From assembly GCA_900315815.1 (NCBI GenBank), contig ONAS01000004.1, positions 1 to 61,031 on the forward strand: a stretch of 61,031 bases of DNA, written 5' to 3'. The DNA is from an uncultured Eubacteriales bacterium. Its GTDB lineage: Bacteria > Bacillota > Clostridia > Oscillospirales > Acutalibacteraceae. Positions 40,213-49,359 of this stretch are shown one piece after another (position 1 is the first letter of the stretch; the number at the start of each line of letters is the position of its first letter). Under the pieces are notes generated by a model. The model saw only the letters and a program-made list of their open reading frames with translations, was not told the DNA's origin and did no database searches. Position numbers and translations under genes: made by a program.

Positions 40213-41763
40213 TTATTTCTTGGCCTTCTTCTTGCCCTTGCCCTTTGCGGGAGCCTCTGTCTCGGGCGCCTTGCCCTTGGAGAGCATGACGTTGGTGAGG
40301 ATACCGAGGATCAGCGCACAGGCTACGGTGGTGATGGTGATCTTGCCGAAGGTCAGTGTCAGACCGCCGACGCCCGCGATCAGGATGACGGATGCGGTGA
40401 ACAGGTTGCGGTTGTCGTCGAGGTTGACCTTCTGGAGCATTTTCAGACCGGATACTGCGATGAAGCCGTACAGCGCTACGCAGACGCCGCCCATGACACA
40501 GCTCGGGATGGTGCTGAGGAACGCGACGAACGGAGCGATGAAGGAGATCAGGATCGCTTCGCAAGCCGCGACGATGATGGACGCGACGGAAGCGTTCTTG
40601 GTGATCGCCACACAGCCGATGGATTCGCCGTAGGTGGTGTTCGGGCAGCCGCCGAATACCGCGCCTACCATAGAGCCGACGCCGTCGCCCAGCAGTGTGC
40701 GGTCAAGACCCGGGTCAACGAGCAGGTCATGCTCGATGATGGAGGACAGGTTCTTGTGGTCTGCGATATGCTCGGCAAAGACGACGAACGCGACCGGGAT
40801 ATAGGCGACCGCGATGGTGCCGATGTAGCTGCCGGAAAGCTCGCCGAACGCGCCGAACGCCTTGAGGAAGGTGAAGTCGGGCAGGGCGATGAAGGTGTTG
40901 AAGTCGATGTTCTTGAACAGGCTCGTGAATGCGGTGTACTGGATGACCATGAGCGAGGGATTGCCGGTCCACTTGCCGATGAAGTAGAAGATCGTCGCAC
41001 AGGCATAGCCCGCGAGGATACCGATGATGAACGGTATCAGCTTGCTCATTTTCTTGCCGTATACCGAGCAGAGCATGACAACCGCCAGAGTGACAAGACC
41101 GCAGACGAGCGCGACATACGGGGAACCGGGCTGGGTGGTGCCGGTCACCTCGCCGTCCTCACTGACGTTGACAGCGATCGCGGGATTGACGCTGCCGTTC
41201 TCATCGAGAGCGACGTTCTGAGTGCCGATAGAGCCGTCGTCGTTGACAGCGTCGATGGTGCGTACCTGCACGGAGGACATATCAACGTCCTTGGTGTAGT
41301 TGACCTTGGTCAGGTCGCCGATCGCGTTGGTCGCGAGGGACAGACCGATGATCGCAACGATCGGTCCGATAACGACCGCAGGCATGATCTTGTTGATCCA
41401 CTTGACGCCCGCGCCCTTGACGATCAGAGCGATGACGACATAGACAAGACCCGCCAGCACAGCGCCGATGATCAGTCCGAGGAAGCCCAGTGCCGCGGAG
41501 ACGCCGCCCGCAAAGGCCGCCGCCATGGAGCCGAGGAACGCAAAGGACGAGCCGAGGAACACCGGGCTCTTTGCCTTGGTGAACGCCACGTAGACCAGCG
41601 TACCGATACCCGCGCCGAAGAGCGCCGCAGAGGTGCTCATGCCGTTGCCCACGATCATCGGAACGGCGATGGTCGCCGCCATGATCGCCAGCAGCTGCTG
41701 GAACGCAAAGACGATAAGCTGGGTGAACTTGGGCTTATCCTTGACATTGTAAATCATTTTCAT
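40213..41763 (-). CDS. uraA: Uracil/xanthine permease, NCS2 family
   Basis: A membrane transporter that takes up uracil by proton symport. The 516-residue protein has about 12 to 14 hydrophobic segments, the start KFTQLIVFAFQQLLAIMAATIAVP, the substrate-site region VFAEHIADHKNLSSII and GGCPNTTYGESIGCVAITKNAS with its conserved Glu and Asn. A non-conserved loop near residues 150-200 is polar and probably external. The C-terminus is a Lys/Ala tail (KGKGKKKAKK). It lies downstream of pyrR, and pyrR with its attenuator lies upstream, which supports uracil as substrate over xanthine. GGGGGAA precedes the ATG. Confidence 0.93.
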   Translation of the reverse strand: MKMIYNVKDKPKFTQLIVFAFQQLLAIMAATIAVPMIVGNGMSTSAALFGAGIGTLVYVAFTKAKSPVFLGSSFAFLGSMAAAFAGGVSAALGFLGLIIGAVLAGLVYVVIALIVKGAGVKWINKIMPAVVIGPIVAIIGLSLATNAIGDLTKVNYTKDVDMSSVQVRTIDAVNDDGSIGTQNVALDENGSVNPAIAVNVSEDGEVTGTTQPGSPYVALVCGLVTLAVVMLCSVYGKKMSKLIPFIIGILAGYACATIFYFIGKWTGNPSLMVIQYTAFTSLFKNIDFNTFIALPDFTFLKAFGAFGELSGSYIGTIAVAYIPVAFVVFAEHIADHKNLSSIIEHDLLVDPGLDRTLLGDGVGSMVGAVFGGCPNTTYGESIGCVAITKNASVASIIVAACEAILISFIAPFVAFLSTIPSCVMGGVCVALYGFIAVSGLKMLQKVNLDDNRNLFTASVILIAGVGGLTLTFGKITITTVACALILGILTNVMLSKGKAPETEAPAKGKGKKKAKK

Positions 41764-41803
41764 TTCAGATTTCCCCCTTGATTTATTTGGAATCTATTTC
41801 AAC

Positions 41804-41905
41804 CGGGAATGTGGAATGAGAAATTAGGAATTACTTGTTCGCAGGTGCGAAGCAGATAACCGTCTGACAGGCAGATAATTCCTAATTCCTGACCCCCGAT
41901 TCCCG
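41804..41905. repeat. MITE-like 102-bp inverted-repeat element
   Basis: The ends CGGGAAT...AAATTAGGAATTA and its imperfect complement (TAATTCCTAATTCCTGAC...ATTCCCG) form about 30-base terminal inverted repeats; the inner 12 bases AATTAGGAATTA/TAATTCCTAATT (41822-41833 and 41876-41887) match exactly. The inner part holds a small TTCGCA-GG-TGCGAA hairpin. The right end supplies the last codons and the stop of pyrR. No transposase is present. Only one copy is visible in the window. Confidence 0.5.
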
Positions 41906-42442
41906 ATCCTTCACAAAGATCTTGACCGCTTCCTCATCGTCGGTCTCGAGAAGGCGGACGGCGACGACCTCGTCGACAGAGGTGGGGATGTTCTTTCCGA
42001 CAAAGTTCGCCTTGATGGGCAGCTCGCTGTGACCGCGGTCGATCAGCACACACAGCTGGATCCTTTTGGGTCTGCCCAGCTTCATCACCGCGTCCAGCGC
42101 GGCGCGGGCAGTGCGGCCCGTATAGATGACGTCGTCGACCAGCACGACCGTCTTGCCGGTCACATCAAAATCGACCTTGGAGCCCCTGACCGACGGCGCT
42201 TCGCCGATCAGGCTCAGATCGTCGCGGTACAGGGTGATGTCCAGCTCGCCGACCGGTACGTCTGCCGCGTCGATCGTATTGATGTTCTTCGCGATGCGGT
42301 ACGCGAGCGGTACCCCGCGCGTTCGGATCCCGACAAGGCACAGCCCGTCGGTGCCGTGGTTCTTTTCGATGATCTGATGCGCGACGCGGCGCAGGATGCG
42401 CGCGATATCCTCATTTGACAATAACGTGGATTTGTATTCCAT
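41882..42442 (-). CDS. pyrR: Bifunctional pyrimidine regulator/uracil phosphoribosyltransferase PyrR
   Basis: PyrR binds pyr mRNA leaders in the presence of UMP and causes attenuation; it also has weak uracil phosphoribosyltransferase activity. The 186-residue protein has the PRPP loop [20 protein letters not shown] and the family motifs [19 protein letters not shown] and [10 protein letters not shown] choose ATG 42442 because GAGGT is 6 bases before it; two ATGs upstream are closer to or within the site. The last residues (DRESGVRN) and the stop codon are encoded by the inverted-repeat element, so the natural C-terminus seems to have been replaced. A PyrR-type attenuator lies upstream. Confidence 0.94.
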   Translation of the reverse strand: MEYKSTLLSNEDIARILRRVAHQIIEKNHGTDGLCLVGIRTRGVPLAYRIAKNINTIDAADVPVGELDITLYRDDLSLIGEAPSVRGSKVDFDVTGKTVVLVDDVIYTGRTARAALDAVMKLGRPKRIQLCVLIDRGHSELPIKANFVGKNIPTSVDEVVAVRLLETDDEEAVKIFVKDRESGVRN

Positions 42443-42462
42443 CATATACCTCATTCAGGGAC

Positions 42463-42549
42463 GAAAAAAATGCCCTGTCCGATGCGGACAAGGCATAACA
42501 AAACAGAGTATCGCTATCGTCAGGACCTTGTCGGCATCTCTGTACCGAC
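42463..42549 (-). promoter_or_regulatory. PyrR-binding attenuator leader of pyrR-uraA
   Basis: On the minus strand the leader contains GTCGGTACAGAGATGCCGAC followed by AAGG, which matches the PyrR-binding loop (ACAGAGA...AAGG), and then a terminator hairpin TGCCTTGTCCG/CGGACAGGGCA with TTTTTTT (42463-42495) just before the pyrR ribosome site. UMP-bound PyrR should favour termination. Confidence 0.75.
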
Positions 42550-42688
42550 TTAAAAGTACTTTACTGTGTGCTATCATACTACTTTTCCCATTTGCTATTG
42601 TTACGTATCAGAATTAAAACGAAAAAAATTGAAAATTTGTGATTATGACGAAAAAACGGCATCGGACAGCCGTTTCGTCGGGAATATC

Positions 42689-42717
42689 TTGACAACGCAA
42701 TCGGAATTTTGTAATAT
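42689..42717 (+). promoter_or_regulatory. Promoter of glyS
   Basis: TTGACA, 17 bases, TAATAT, 39 bases before the ATG. No T-box leader is present. An imperfect stem GACGAAA-CGGC/GCCG-TTTCGTC (42647-42679) lies just upstream. Confidence 0.75.
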
Positions 42718-42756
42718 AGATACTGTTGTAATCTGTGAACACGCAGGAGGTTAACT

Positions 42757-44139
42757 ATGAAAAACACCGAAAAAACCATGGAAAAAATCGTCGCTCTGTG
42801 CAAGGGCAGAGGCTATGTGTATCCCGGCTCCGAGATCTACGGCGGTCTCGCAAACACCTGGGACTACGGCCCCCTGGGCGCGGAGCTGAAGAATAACATC
42901 AAAAAGGCGTGGCTCAAAAAGTTCGTGCAGGAAAACAAGTACAACGTCGGTCTGGATTCCGCGATCCTGATGAACCCCCAGACATGGGTGGCGTCGGGAC
43001 ATCTGGGCGGCTTCTCCGATCCGCTGATGGACTGTAAGGAATGCAAGACCCGTCACCGCGCCGACAACCTGATCGAGGATTTTGACGGCACCAACGTCGC
43101 CGGCTGGTCCAACGAGCAGATGATGGACTACATCCGCGACAAGGGCATCACCTGCCCCAACTGCGGCAAATCCAATTTCACCGACATCCGCCAGTTCAAC
43201 CTGATGTTCAAGACCTTCCAGGGCGTCACCGAGGACAGCAAGTCCGAGCTGTATCTCCGACCCGAGACCGCACAGGGCATCTTCGTCAACTTCGCGAACA
43301 TCCAGCGCACCACCAGAAAGAAGATCCCCTTCGGCGTCGCTCAGATCGGTAAATCCTTCCGCAATGAGATCACGCCCGGCAACTTCATCTTCCGCGTGCG
43401 CGAGTTCGAGCAGATGGAGCTGGAATTCTTCTGCAAGCCCGACACCGACCTCGAATGGTTCGACTACTGGCGCAGCTACTGCCGCGACTTCCTCTACAGC
43501 CTCGGCATCAAGGAGGAGAACCTCCGTCTGCGCGACCACGAGAAGGAGGAACTGAGCTTCTACTCCAAGGCGACCACCGACTTTGAATACCTCTTCCCGT
43601 TCGGATGGGGCGAGCTGTGGGGCATCGCCGATCGCACCGACTATGACCTCAGCCGTCATCAGGAGGTCTCCGGCAAGGCGCTCGACTACTTTGACCCGAC
43701 CGACAACAGCCGCTACATCCCCTATGTCATCGAGCCGTCGCTCGGCGTAGAGCGTCTGTTCCTGACCGTCATGACCGAAGCGTATGACGAGGAGGTCGTC
43801 GATGAAGCGAAGAACGACACCCGTGTGGTATTGAGACTGCACCCGTTCCTCGCGCCCTTCAAGGCGGCGATCCTGCCCCTTTCCAAGAAGCTCGGCGAGC
43901 AAGCCGACGCGCTGGCGCAGGAGCTGAGCAAGGTGTTCCCCGTCGACTATGACGACGCCGGCTCCATCGGCAAGCGCTACCGCCGTCAGGATGAGATCGG
44001 CACGCCGTTCTGCATCACCTACGACTTCGATTCCCTTGAGGACAACTGCGTGACCGTCCGCGACCGCGACACCATGCAGCAGGAGAGAGTCGCTATCGCC
44101 GACCTCGAAGCCTACATCTCCGAGAGGATCAGATTCTGA
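42757..44139 (+). CDS. glyS: Glycyl-tRNA synthetase, dimeric class II type
   Basis: The enzyme charges tRNA-Gly. The 460-residue single-chain form (alpha2) is the type of eukaryotes, archaea and many Firmicutes. The start [23 protein letters not shown], motif 1 region [13 protein letters not shown], a zinc-ribbon-like [11 protein letters not shown] insertion, motif 2 [22 protein letters not shown], and motif 3 [10 protein letters not shown] are all present, followed by the anticodon-binding domain (about residues 370-460). GGAGG precedes the ATG. It stands alone with its own promoter and terminator, divergent from pyrR. Confidence 0.97.
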   Translation: MKNTEKTMEKIVALCKGRGYVYPGSEIYGGLANTWDYGPLGAELKNNIKKAWLKKFVQENKYNVGLDSAILMNPQTWVASGHLGGFSDPLMDCKECKTRHRADNLIEDFDGTNVAGWSNEQMMDYIRDKGITCPNCGKSNFTDIRQFNLMFKTFQGVTEDSKSELYLRPETAQGIFVNFANIQRTTRKKIPFGVAQIGKSFRNEITPGNFIFRVREFEQMELEFFCKPDTDLEWFDYWRSYCRDFLYSLGIKEENLRLRDHEKEELSFYSKATTDFEYLFPFGWGELWGIADRTDYDLSRHQEVSGKALDYFDPTDNSRYIPYVIEPSLGVERLFLTVMTEAYDEEVVDEAKNDTRVVLRLHPFLAPFKAAILPLSKKLGEQADALAQELSKVFPVDYDDAGSIGKRYRRQDEIGTPFCITYDFDSLEDNCVTVRDRDTMQQERVAIADLEAYISERIRF

Positions 44140-44162
44140 TAACGGTTAACACTAGCATCATA

Positions 44163-44198
44163 AAAGCCCGACAGGTCCACGCCTGCCGGGCTTTGTGT
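44163..44198 (+). terminator. Terminator between glyS and the his operon
   Basis: AAAGCCCGACAGG/CCTGCCGGGCTTT forms a long stem shared by the converging genes. Confidence 0.85.
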
Positions 44199-44948
44199 TT
44201 ATATCAGGTTTTCATATTCCCCGAATTTGTACGCGACCGCGTCCGCGGAATGTGCGTCGGAGGACAGGATCAGCTCTCCCCCGTGCGCCTTGATATAGTC
44301 GATCATCTGCGCGCTCGGGTAGGGCGTGGTGCGATAGCCTCTGGACATCGCGCCCATGTTGATCTCGAACGGCGCGCCGCTTTTCAGCAGCTCGTCCGCC
44401 GCCGCCTTCCATGCCGCGATATAGCGCGGATGGTTCACGTCGATGAGATCCGTGCGCTCGGTAAACTTGCTGATAAGGTCAAAATGCCCGATGATATCGC
44501 ATCCTGTCTTGCTGACCACATCCGCTGCCGTGCGGAAGTATTCCTCACACAGAGCGTAGATATCCCCGCCGAAGTATTGCTCGGCGGCAGTCTTGAGGAT
44601 CTCGGGCGTTTCGTCAACGGGGACATACTCCCCGCCGCATTTCAGATAATGCACGGAGCCGATCACATAATCAAAGTCATCGGTCGGTTCTTCGCTGTAA
44701 TAATCCTGCTCCACGCCGCAGAGCACGCGGATCCTGTCGTAATACGCGGCGCGCAGATAACGCACCTCGGCGAGGTACCGCGCAGCGTCCTCCTTCTGCA
44801 TACAGTAGGAGGGGTCGAAGCCGGTATAGCTGTGCGCGCTGATCCCGATGACGCGGAGTCCCCGGTCGATCGCGGCAAGCACCATCTCCTCCGGCGTATT
44901 TTTGCCGTCGCAATAGGTCGTGTGGGTGTGCAGATCCTTACTGATCAC
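44199..44948 (-). CDS. hisJ: PHP-domain histidinol-phosphatase
   Basis: The last gene of the his operon. PHP-type histidinol-phosphatases remove phosphate from histidinol phosphate in the penultimate part of the pathway. The 249-residue protein has the metal-binding motifs [11 protein letters not shown] at the N-terminus, [34 protein letters not shown] and [10 protein letters not shown]. Sequence alone could also suggest another PHP phosphatase, but its position and the lack of another histidinol-phosphatase in the operon support this role. It overlaps hisIE by 11 bases. Confidence 0.9.
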   Translation of the reverse strand: MISKDLHTHTTYCDGKNTPEEMVLAAIDRGLRVIGISAHSYTGFDPSYCMQKEDAARYLAEVRYLRAAYYDRIRVLCGVEQDYYSEEPTDDFDYVIGSVHYLKCGGEYVPVDETPEILKTAAEQYFGGDIYALCEEYFRTAADVVSKTGCDIIGHFDLISKFTERTDLIDVNHPRYIAAWKAAADELLKSGAPFEINMGAMSRGYRTTPYPSAQMIDYIKAHGGELILSSDAHSADAVAYKFGEYENLI

Positions 44949-45594
44949 CGGTCATCTTCTCCTGCTTGACTTTCTTGTCGATCACGTGGCGGGAGGCGAG
45001 CTCCTTGTGGATATCCTCCAGCGTGATCCCCTGCTCGATCATCAGCACCATGGTGTGGTAGCACAGATCGGCGATCTCATAGATGGTCTCGGGCTTGTCC
45101 TCTGCCTTGGCGGCGATGATGACCTCGGTGCATTCCTCGCCGATCTTCTTGAGGATCTTGTCAACGCCCTTCTGGAACAGATAGGTGGTGTAGGAGCCCT
45201 CCTGCGGGTCGGTCTTTCTGCCCTTGATCAGCTCCATCAGACCCTCGTAGCTGAACTCGGAGAGTGTGTCGCTCTCCCAGACGGGATTCTCAAAGCAGGA
45301 GGTCGTGCCGAGGTGACAGGCGGGGCCGTCGGGCTCTACCATGACCACCAGCGCATCCTTGTCGCAGTCAGCGGTGATGCTGACGATGTGCTGATAGTTG
45401 CCGGAGGTCTCGCCCTTGAGCCACAGCTCCTGTCGCGAACGGCTCCAGAAGCAGGTCAGACCCTTTTCCATAGAGATCTTCAGGCTTTCCTCGTTCATAT
45501 AGGCAAGGGTGAGGACGCGCTTCGTGACGCTGTCCACGACGATCGCGGGGATCAGCCCTTTTTCATCAAATTTCAGTTCAGATATATTCAGCAT
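44938..45594 (-). CDS. hisIE: Phosphoribosyl-AMP cyclohydrolase/phosphoribosyl-ATP pyrophosphohydrolase fusion
   Basis: The protein catalyses steps 2 and 3 of histidine synthesis. Residues 1 to about 115 are the HisI cyclohydrolase ([20 protein letters not shown], the acidic metal site [10 protein letters not shown], and the zinc cysteine of TTSCFEN). Residues about 125-218 are the HisE pyrophosphohydrolase ([20 protein letters not shown] and [14 protein letters not shown], an all-alpha NTP-PPase motif). This fusion is common. The start is ATG 45594 with GGAGAAACACC upstream and the gene follows hisF by 13 bases. Confidence 0.96.
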   Translation of the reverse strand: MLNISELKFDEKGLIPAIVVDSVTKRVLTLAYMNEESLKISMEKGLTCFWSRSRQELWLKGETSGNYQHIVSITADCDKDALVVMVEPDGPACHLGTTSCFENPVWESDTLSEFSYEGLMELIKGRKTDPQEGSYTTYLFQKGVDKILKKIGEECTEVIIAAKAEDKPETIYEIADLCYHTMVLMIEQGITLEDIHKELASRHVIDKKVKQEKMTGDQ

Positions 45595-45607
45595 GGTGTT
45601 TCTCCTT

Positions 45608-46366
45608 TTACAGTCGTGTAGGGATGCCGTTTTCTGCCATCGCCCGTTTGAGGTCGGCGATCTTCACCTCGCCGAAGTGGAAGATCGAGGCGGCTAAGCC
45701 CGCGTCGACCTTCGGCAAGGTCTTGAACAGGGTGATAAAATCCTCGATCCTGCCCGCGCCGCCCGAAGCGATAACGGGTACGTTCACGACACGGCAGACC
45801 GCGTCGAGCATTTCCAGGTCAAAGCCGCCCTTGACGCCGTCGGTGTCGATGGAGTTCAGCACGACCTCGCCCGCGCCGTTATCGACACAGCGGCGGATCC
45901 ACTCGATCGCCTCCATGCCGGTGTTCTCGCGGCCGCCCTTGGCAAATACGCGGAACACGCCGTCGACGCGCTTGACGTCGGCAGAGATGACCACGCACTG
46001 GTCGCCGTAGAGCTTGGCGGCTTCATAGATCAGGTCGGGGTTGCGGATCGCGCCGCTGTTGACGCTGACCTTATCCGCGCCGCATTTGAGCACGCGGTCA
46101 AAATCCGCGACGGTGTTGATGCCGCCGCCGACGGTCAGGGGGATGAATACGCGGCGCGCCGTTTCGGTGAGAATGTCGGTGAAGAGGGCGCGGCCCTCAG
46201 CGGACGCGGTGATATCGTAGAACACCAGCTCGTCTGCACCGCAGGAGCTGTAGTATTTCGCCAGCTCCACGGGTGAGGCGACGTCGTTCAGTCCCTCAAA
46301 ATTCACTCCCTTGACGACGCGTCCGTTTTTGACGTCCAGACAGGGGATGATGCGTTTCGTGATCAT
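45608..46366 (-). CDS. hisF: Imidazole glycerol phosphate synthase, cyclase subunit
   Basis: HisF uses ammonia from HisH to convert PRFAR into IGP and AICAR. The 252-residue TIM barrel begins [20 protein letters not shown], with catalytic Asp11, and has the second catalytic Asp in [13 protein letters not shown] and the phosphate-binding loops VTVGGGIN and IASGGAG. It overlaps the hisA stop by 4 bases, so it is coupled to hisA. Confidence 0.98.
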   Translation of the reverse strand: MITKRIIPCLDVKNGRVVKGVNFEGLNDVASPVELAKYYSSCGADELVFYDITASAEGRALFTDILTETARRVFIPLTVGGGINTVADFDRVLKCGADKVSVNSGAIRNPDLIYEAAKLYGDQCVVISADVKRVDGVFRVFAKGGRENTGMEAIEWIRRCVDNGAGEVVLNSIDTDGVKGGFDLEMLDAVCRVVNVPVIASGGAGRIEDFITLFKTLPKVDAGLAASIFHFGEVKIADLKRAMAENGIPTRL

Positions 46367-47076
46367 TTGACCGCGCTCACCGCCTCTCTGAGGTCGATCG
46401 CGCCGGTGTAGTACGCCTTGCCGATGATCGCGCCGTACATGCCCATGCTGTTGAGAGCGATCACGTCGTCCATCGAGGACACGCCGCCCGACGCGGTGAT
46501 GTTCACCTGATAGCGGCGGTTCATTGTGCGGTACAGGTCGCGGTTGGTTCCCTGCATCGCGCCGTCGCGGGAAATATCCGTGCAGATGATGGTCTTGACG
46601 CCGAAGTTCTGCATTTTTTCGAAGAATTCGTCGGCGGTCACCTGAGAGCGCTCCAGCCAGCCCTTGACGGCGATAAAGCCGTCGCGAATGTCCGCGCCCA
46701 CAGCGATGCGATCGCCGTATTTTTTGACGGCTTCCTTGAGGAACGCCTCGTCCTCGATCGCCGCCGTACCCAGGATCACACGGTCGATACCTGCGTCGAG
46801 GTACTTTTCGACGACCGCCATACTGCGGATGCCGCCGCCGATCTCACAGAACAGACCGGAGGCTTTTTTGATAGCAAGAACGGTATCGAAATTCGGGGTG
46901 CCGCCGTCCTTCGCGCCCTCGAGATCAACGATGTGGATTGCCGATGCGCCGCACGCCTTGAAATCCAGCGCGACAGAGGCGGGGTCGTCGGAATAGACGG
47001 TCATCTGCTCATAATCGCCCTTGAAAAGGCGGACAGCCTTGCCGTCAACAATATCAATAGCGGGAAATAAAATCAT
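46363..47076 (-). CDS. hisA: ProFAR isomerase
   Basis: HisA isomerises ProFAR to PRFAR, the substrate of HisF-HisH. The 237-residue TIM barrel starts MILFPAIDIVDGKAVRLFKG, with Asp8, and has the second acid in CTDISRDGAMQGTN, along with CEIGGGIRSM and ASGGVSSM phosphate loops. I choose ATG 47076 with GAGAGGAGA upstream, since the upstream extension overlaps hisH and is not conserved-looking. The protein is a sister of HisF by its half-barrel repeats. Confidence 0.97.
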   Translation of the reverse strand: MILFPAIDIVDGKAVRLFKGDYEQMTVYSDDPASVALDFKACGASAIHIVDLEGAKDGGTPNFDTVLAIKKASGLFCEIGGGIRSMAVVEKYLDAGIDRVILGTAAIEDEAFLKEAVKKYGDRIAVGADIRDGFIAVKGWLERSQVTADEFFEKMQNFGVKTIICTDISRDGAMQGTNRDLYRTMNRRYQVNITASGGVSSMDDVIALNSMGMYGAIIGKAYYTGAIDLREAVSAVK

Positions 47077-47102
47077 ACTCTTTCTCCTCTCGTGAACGGG
47101 AG

Positions 47103-47711
47103 TTATATCTCGCAGAACGCCTGCAATATCTTCAAGCCCACATCGCCGCTCTTTTCCGGGTGGAACTGGCATCCGTAAACGTTGCCGTTCTCCACCGACG
47201 CGGTCAGCTCTGCGCTGTACTCGGCGGTCGCTGTGGTGCTTTCCTCACAGTCGGCGGCGTAGTAGGAATGGACAAAGTAGACGCAGTCGCCCGCGTTCAA
47301 ATAGCGGAACAGCCTGCTCGGCTTTTTGACGATCAGTGCGTTCCAGCCGATGTGCGGGATCTTCAAGCCGCTGTCGATGATCCCGGAGATCGGGCGAATC
47401 TCGCCGCGGATCAGCCCCAGTCCCTCGTGCTCGCCGTACTCATAGCTTTTGTCGAACAGCAGCTGCATGCCCAGACAGATGCCCATGATGGGCTTGCCCG
47501 ACGCTGCCTGCCGCTTTACGACGTCAGCCATCCCGGAGTCGCGCAGCTTTTGCGCGGCGTCGCCGAACGCGCCGACTCCCGGCAGGATCAGACGGTCGGC
47601 GGAGGCGATCACATCGGGGTCGCAGGTCACGACAGCCTCCTGTCCGATGGCGGCGAAGGAGCTTTTCAGGGAAAACAGATTGCCGACGCCGTAGTCGATG
47701 ATCGCGATCAT
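47103..47711 (-). CDS. hisH: Imidazole glycerol phosphate synthase, glutaminase subunit
   Basis: HisH is the class I glutamine amidotransferase that feeds ammonia to HisF. The 202-residue protein has the nucleophile Cys79 in PIMGICLGMQLLF and the His-Glu pair in CQFHPEKSGDVG. The oxyanion strand PGVGAFGDAA is present. The start codon shares bases with the stop of hisB. Confidence 0.98.
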   Translation of the reverse strand: MIAIIDYGVGNLFSLKSSFAAIGQEAVVTCDPDVIASADRLILPGVGAFGDAAQKLRDSGMADVVKRQAASGKPIMGICLGMQLLFDKSYEYGEHEGLGLIRGEIRPISGIIDSGLKIPHIGWNALIVKKPSRLFRYLNAGDCVYFVHSYYAADCEESTTATAEYSAELTASVENGNVYGCQFHPEKSGDVGLKILQAFCEI

Positions 47712-48298
47712 TACAGCACCCCTTTCGTGGAGGGGATCTCGTCCCTGAAAGCGGCGTCGATCGCGACTGCCTGCTTCATGGAGCGCCCGAAGGATTTGAA
47801 CGCGCCCTCGATGATGTGGTGGCTGTTTTTGCCTTCCAGCTGCTTGATGTGCAGGGTGAGGTCCGCGTTGCGGACAAAGCCGAGGAAGAATTCTTCCACC
47901 AGCTCGGTATCAAAGGTACCGACCTTCTGGGTCGGGATATGCAGATCATAGTTCAGGTGCGCGCGTCCGGAGATATCCGCCGCGGTGAGGATCAGGCTCT
48001 CGTCCATAGGCAGGATAAAGCTGCCGTAACGGATGATACCGCGCTTTTCGCCCAGCGCCTGTGAGAACGCCTGACCCAGCGCGATGCCGATATCCTCGGC
48101 GGAATGGTGGTCGTCGACATAGGTGTCGCCGTCGCATTTCAGGGTCAGATCAAAGCGTCCGTGACGCGCGAACAGGGTCAGCATATGATCGAGAAAGCCG
48201 ACGCCGCTGTCGATATCGCTTTTGCCGGTACCGTCAAGATCCAATCGCAGGCGGATGTCGGTCTCATTGGTTTTTCGGTTGATTTCAGCACATCTCAT
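47711..48298 (-). CDS. hisB: Imidazoleglycerol-phosphate dehydratase
   Basis: HisB removes water from IGP to give imidazole acetol phosphate. The 195-residue single-function form has the manganese-binding motifs DDHHSAEDIGIALGQ and NSHHIIEGAFKSFGR and the signature SGVGFLDHMLTLFARHG. Its histidinol-phosphatase partner activity is encoded by the PHP gene at the operon's end. It overlaps hisC by 4 bases. Confidence 0.98.
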   Translation of the reverse strand: MRCAEINRKTNETDIRLRLDLDGTGKSDIDSGVGFLDHMLTLFARHGRFDLTLKCDGDTYVDDHHSAEDIGIALGQAFSQALGEKRGIIRYGSFILPMDESLILTAADISGRAHLNYDLHIPTQKVGTFDTELVEEFFLGFVRNADLTLHIKQLEGKNSHHIIEGAFKSFGRSMKQAVAIDAAFRDEIPSTKGVL

Positions 48299-49359
48299 AC
48301 TATTCCTCCGAGAATGTCCTTGGCAGCGTCAAGCAGTGTGTCCAGCTGTGAACGGGTGCCGACGGTGATGCGGTTGAAGCCGCGGATGCGGTCGAGCGTG
48401 AAATGACGGATCAGCACGCCGCGCTCCTTGAGCTGTAAGTAAAACTGTTCGCCGTCGAGCTTCGGGTGCATCGCAAAAACGAAGTTGGCGGATGATTCGG
48501 TCGTGACGAAGCCGAGCTTCTGCAGGCCGTCCGTCAGATACGCGCGGTTCTCGATGATTCTGGCGCAGTTCTCTCTGAAATACGCGTCATCCTCCAAGGC
48601 GCCGAGTCCCGCCGCCTGGGTCAGGGAATTGACGTTGTAGGGGTTGGTCGAGAATTTGATGGTGTTCAGATCACGGATGAGCGCGGGGCAGGCGATCGCC
48701 ATACCGAGGCGTCCTCCCGCCAAAGAACGGGATTTGGAAAAGGTCTGGGTGACCAGCAGGTTATCGTATCGGCCGATCAGGCTCACGGCGCTTTCCGCTC
48801 CGAAATCCACATACGCCTCGTCCACAACGACGATACTGTCGGGATTGCTTGCGATGATGCGCTCGATGTCGGAAAGCGGCAGAGCGATGCCTGTCGGCGC
48901 GTTGGGGTTGGCAAGGAAGATCGTTTTGCCGATACCACAGTAATCATCGACGTTCACGGTGAAATCACCGTTGAGCGGGATCTCCTCAAAGGGAACGTTG
49001 TTGAGCGCCGCGAACACCGGATAAAAGCCGTAGGTGATATCCGGAAAAACAGCGGGGTGATCCTCGTCGCAGAACGCCATGAACGCAAAGTTCAGCGCCT
49101 CGTCGGAGCCGTTGGTGAACAGGATATTCTCCCTTTCGAGCCCGTACATCTCAGCGAGCCTACCGGTCAGGGCGGTGCATTCGATATCACTGTACAGCTG
49201 CAGGCTTTCCGCCGCCTTCGCCGCGTATTCCGCCGCGAGCGGAGAGGGACCGAAGGGGCTTTCGTTGGTGTTCAGCTTGACGAATTTGCGGGTTTTCGGC
49301 TGTTCGCCCGGCGTGTAGGGCGTCAGCCGGCTGTATTTATCGGAGAAAAAGCGGCTCAT
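48295..49359 (-). CDS. hisC: Histidinol-phosphate aminotransferase
   Basis: HisC transfers an amino group from glutamate to imidazole acetol phosphate. The 354-residue fold type I enzyme has the PLP lysine in VTQTFSKSRSLAGGRLG, the Asn-Pro-Asn stretch LANPNAPTG and DEAYVDFG. The start at ATG 49359 overlaps the hisD stop by one base and has GAGGAAG upstream. Confidence 0.96.
   Translation of the reverse strand: MSRFFSDKYSRLTPYTPGEQPKTRKFVKLNTNESPFGPSPLAAEYAAKAAESLQLYSDIECTALTGRLAEMYGLERENILFTNGSDEALNFAFMAFCDEDHPAVFPDITYGFYPVFAALNNVPFEEIPLNGDFTVNVDDYCGIGKTIFLANPNAPTGIALPLSDIERIIASNPDSIVVVDEAYVDFGAESAVSLIGRYDNLLVTQTFSKSRSLAGGRLGMAIACPALIRDLNTIKFSTNPYNVNSLTQAAGLGALEDDAYFRENCARIIENRAYLTDGLQKLGFVTTESSANFVFAMHPKLDGEQFYLQLKERGVLIRHFTLDRIRGFNRITVGTRSQLDTLLDAAKDILGGIV

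Noticed and set aside
40168..41781. Plus-strand open frame opposite uraA
   Set aside because: Asp/Arg-rich antisense translation without motifs.
42718..42756. T-box leader before glyS (and similarly before trpS at 59389-59444)
   Set aside because: The leaders are too short and lack the T-box AGGGUGGNACCGCG-like sequence.
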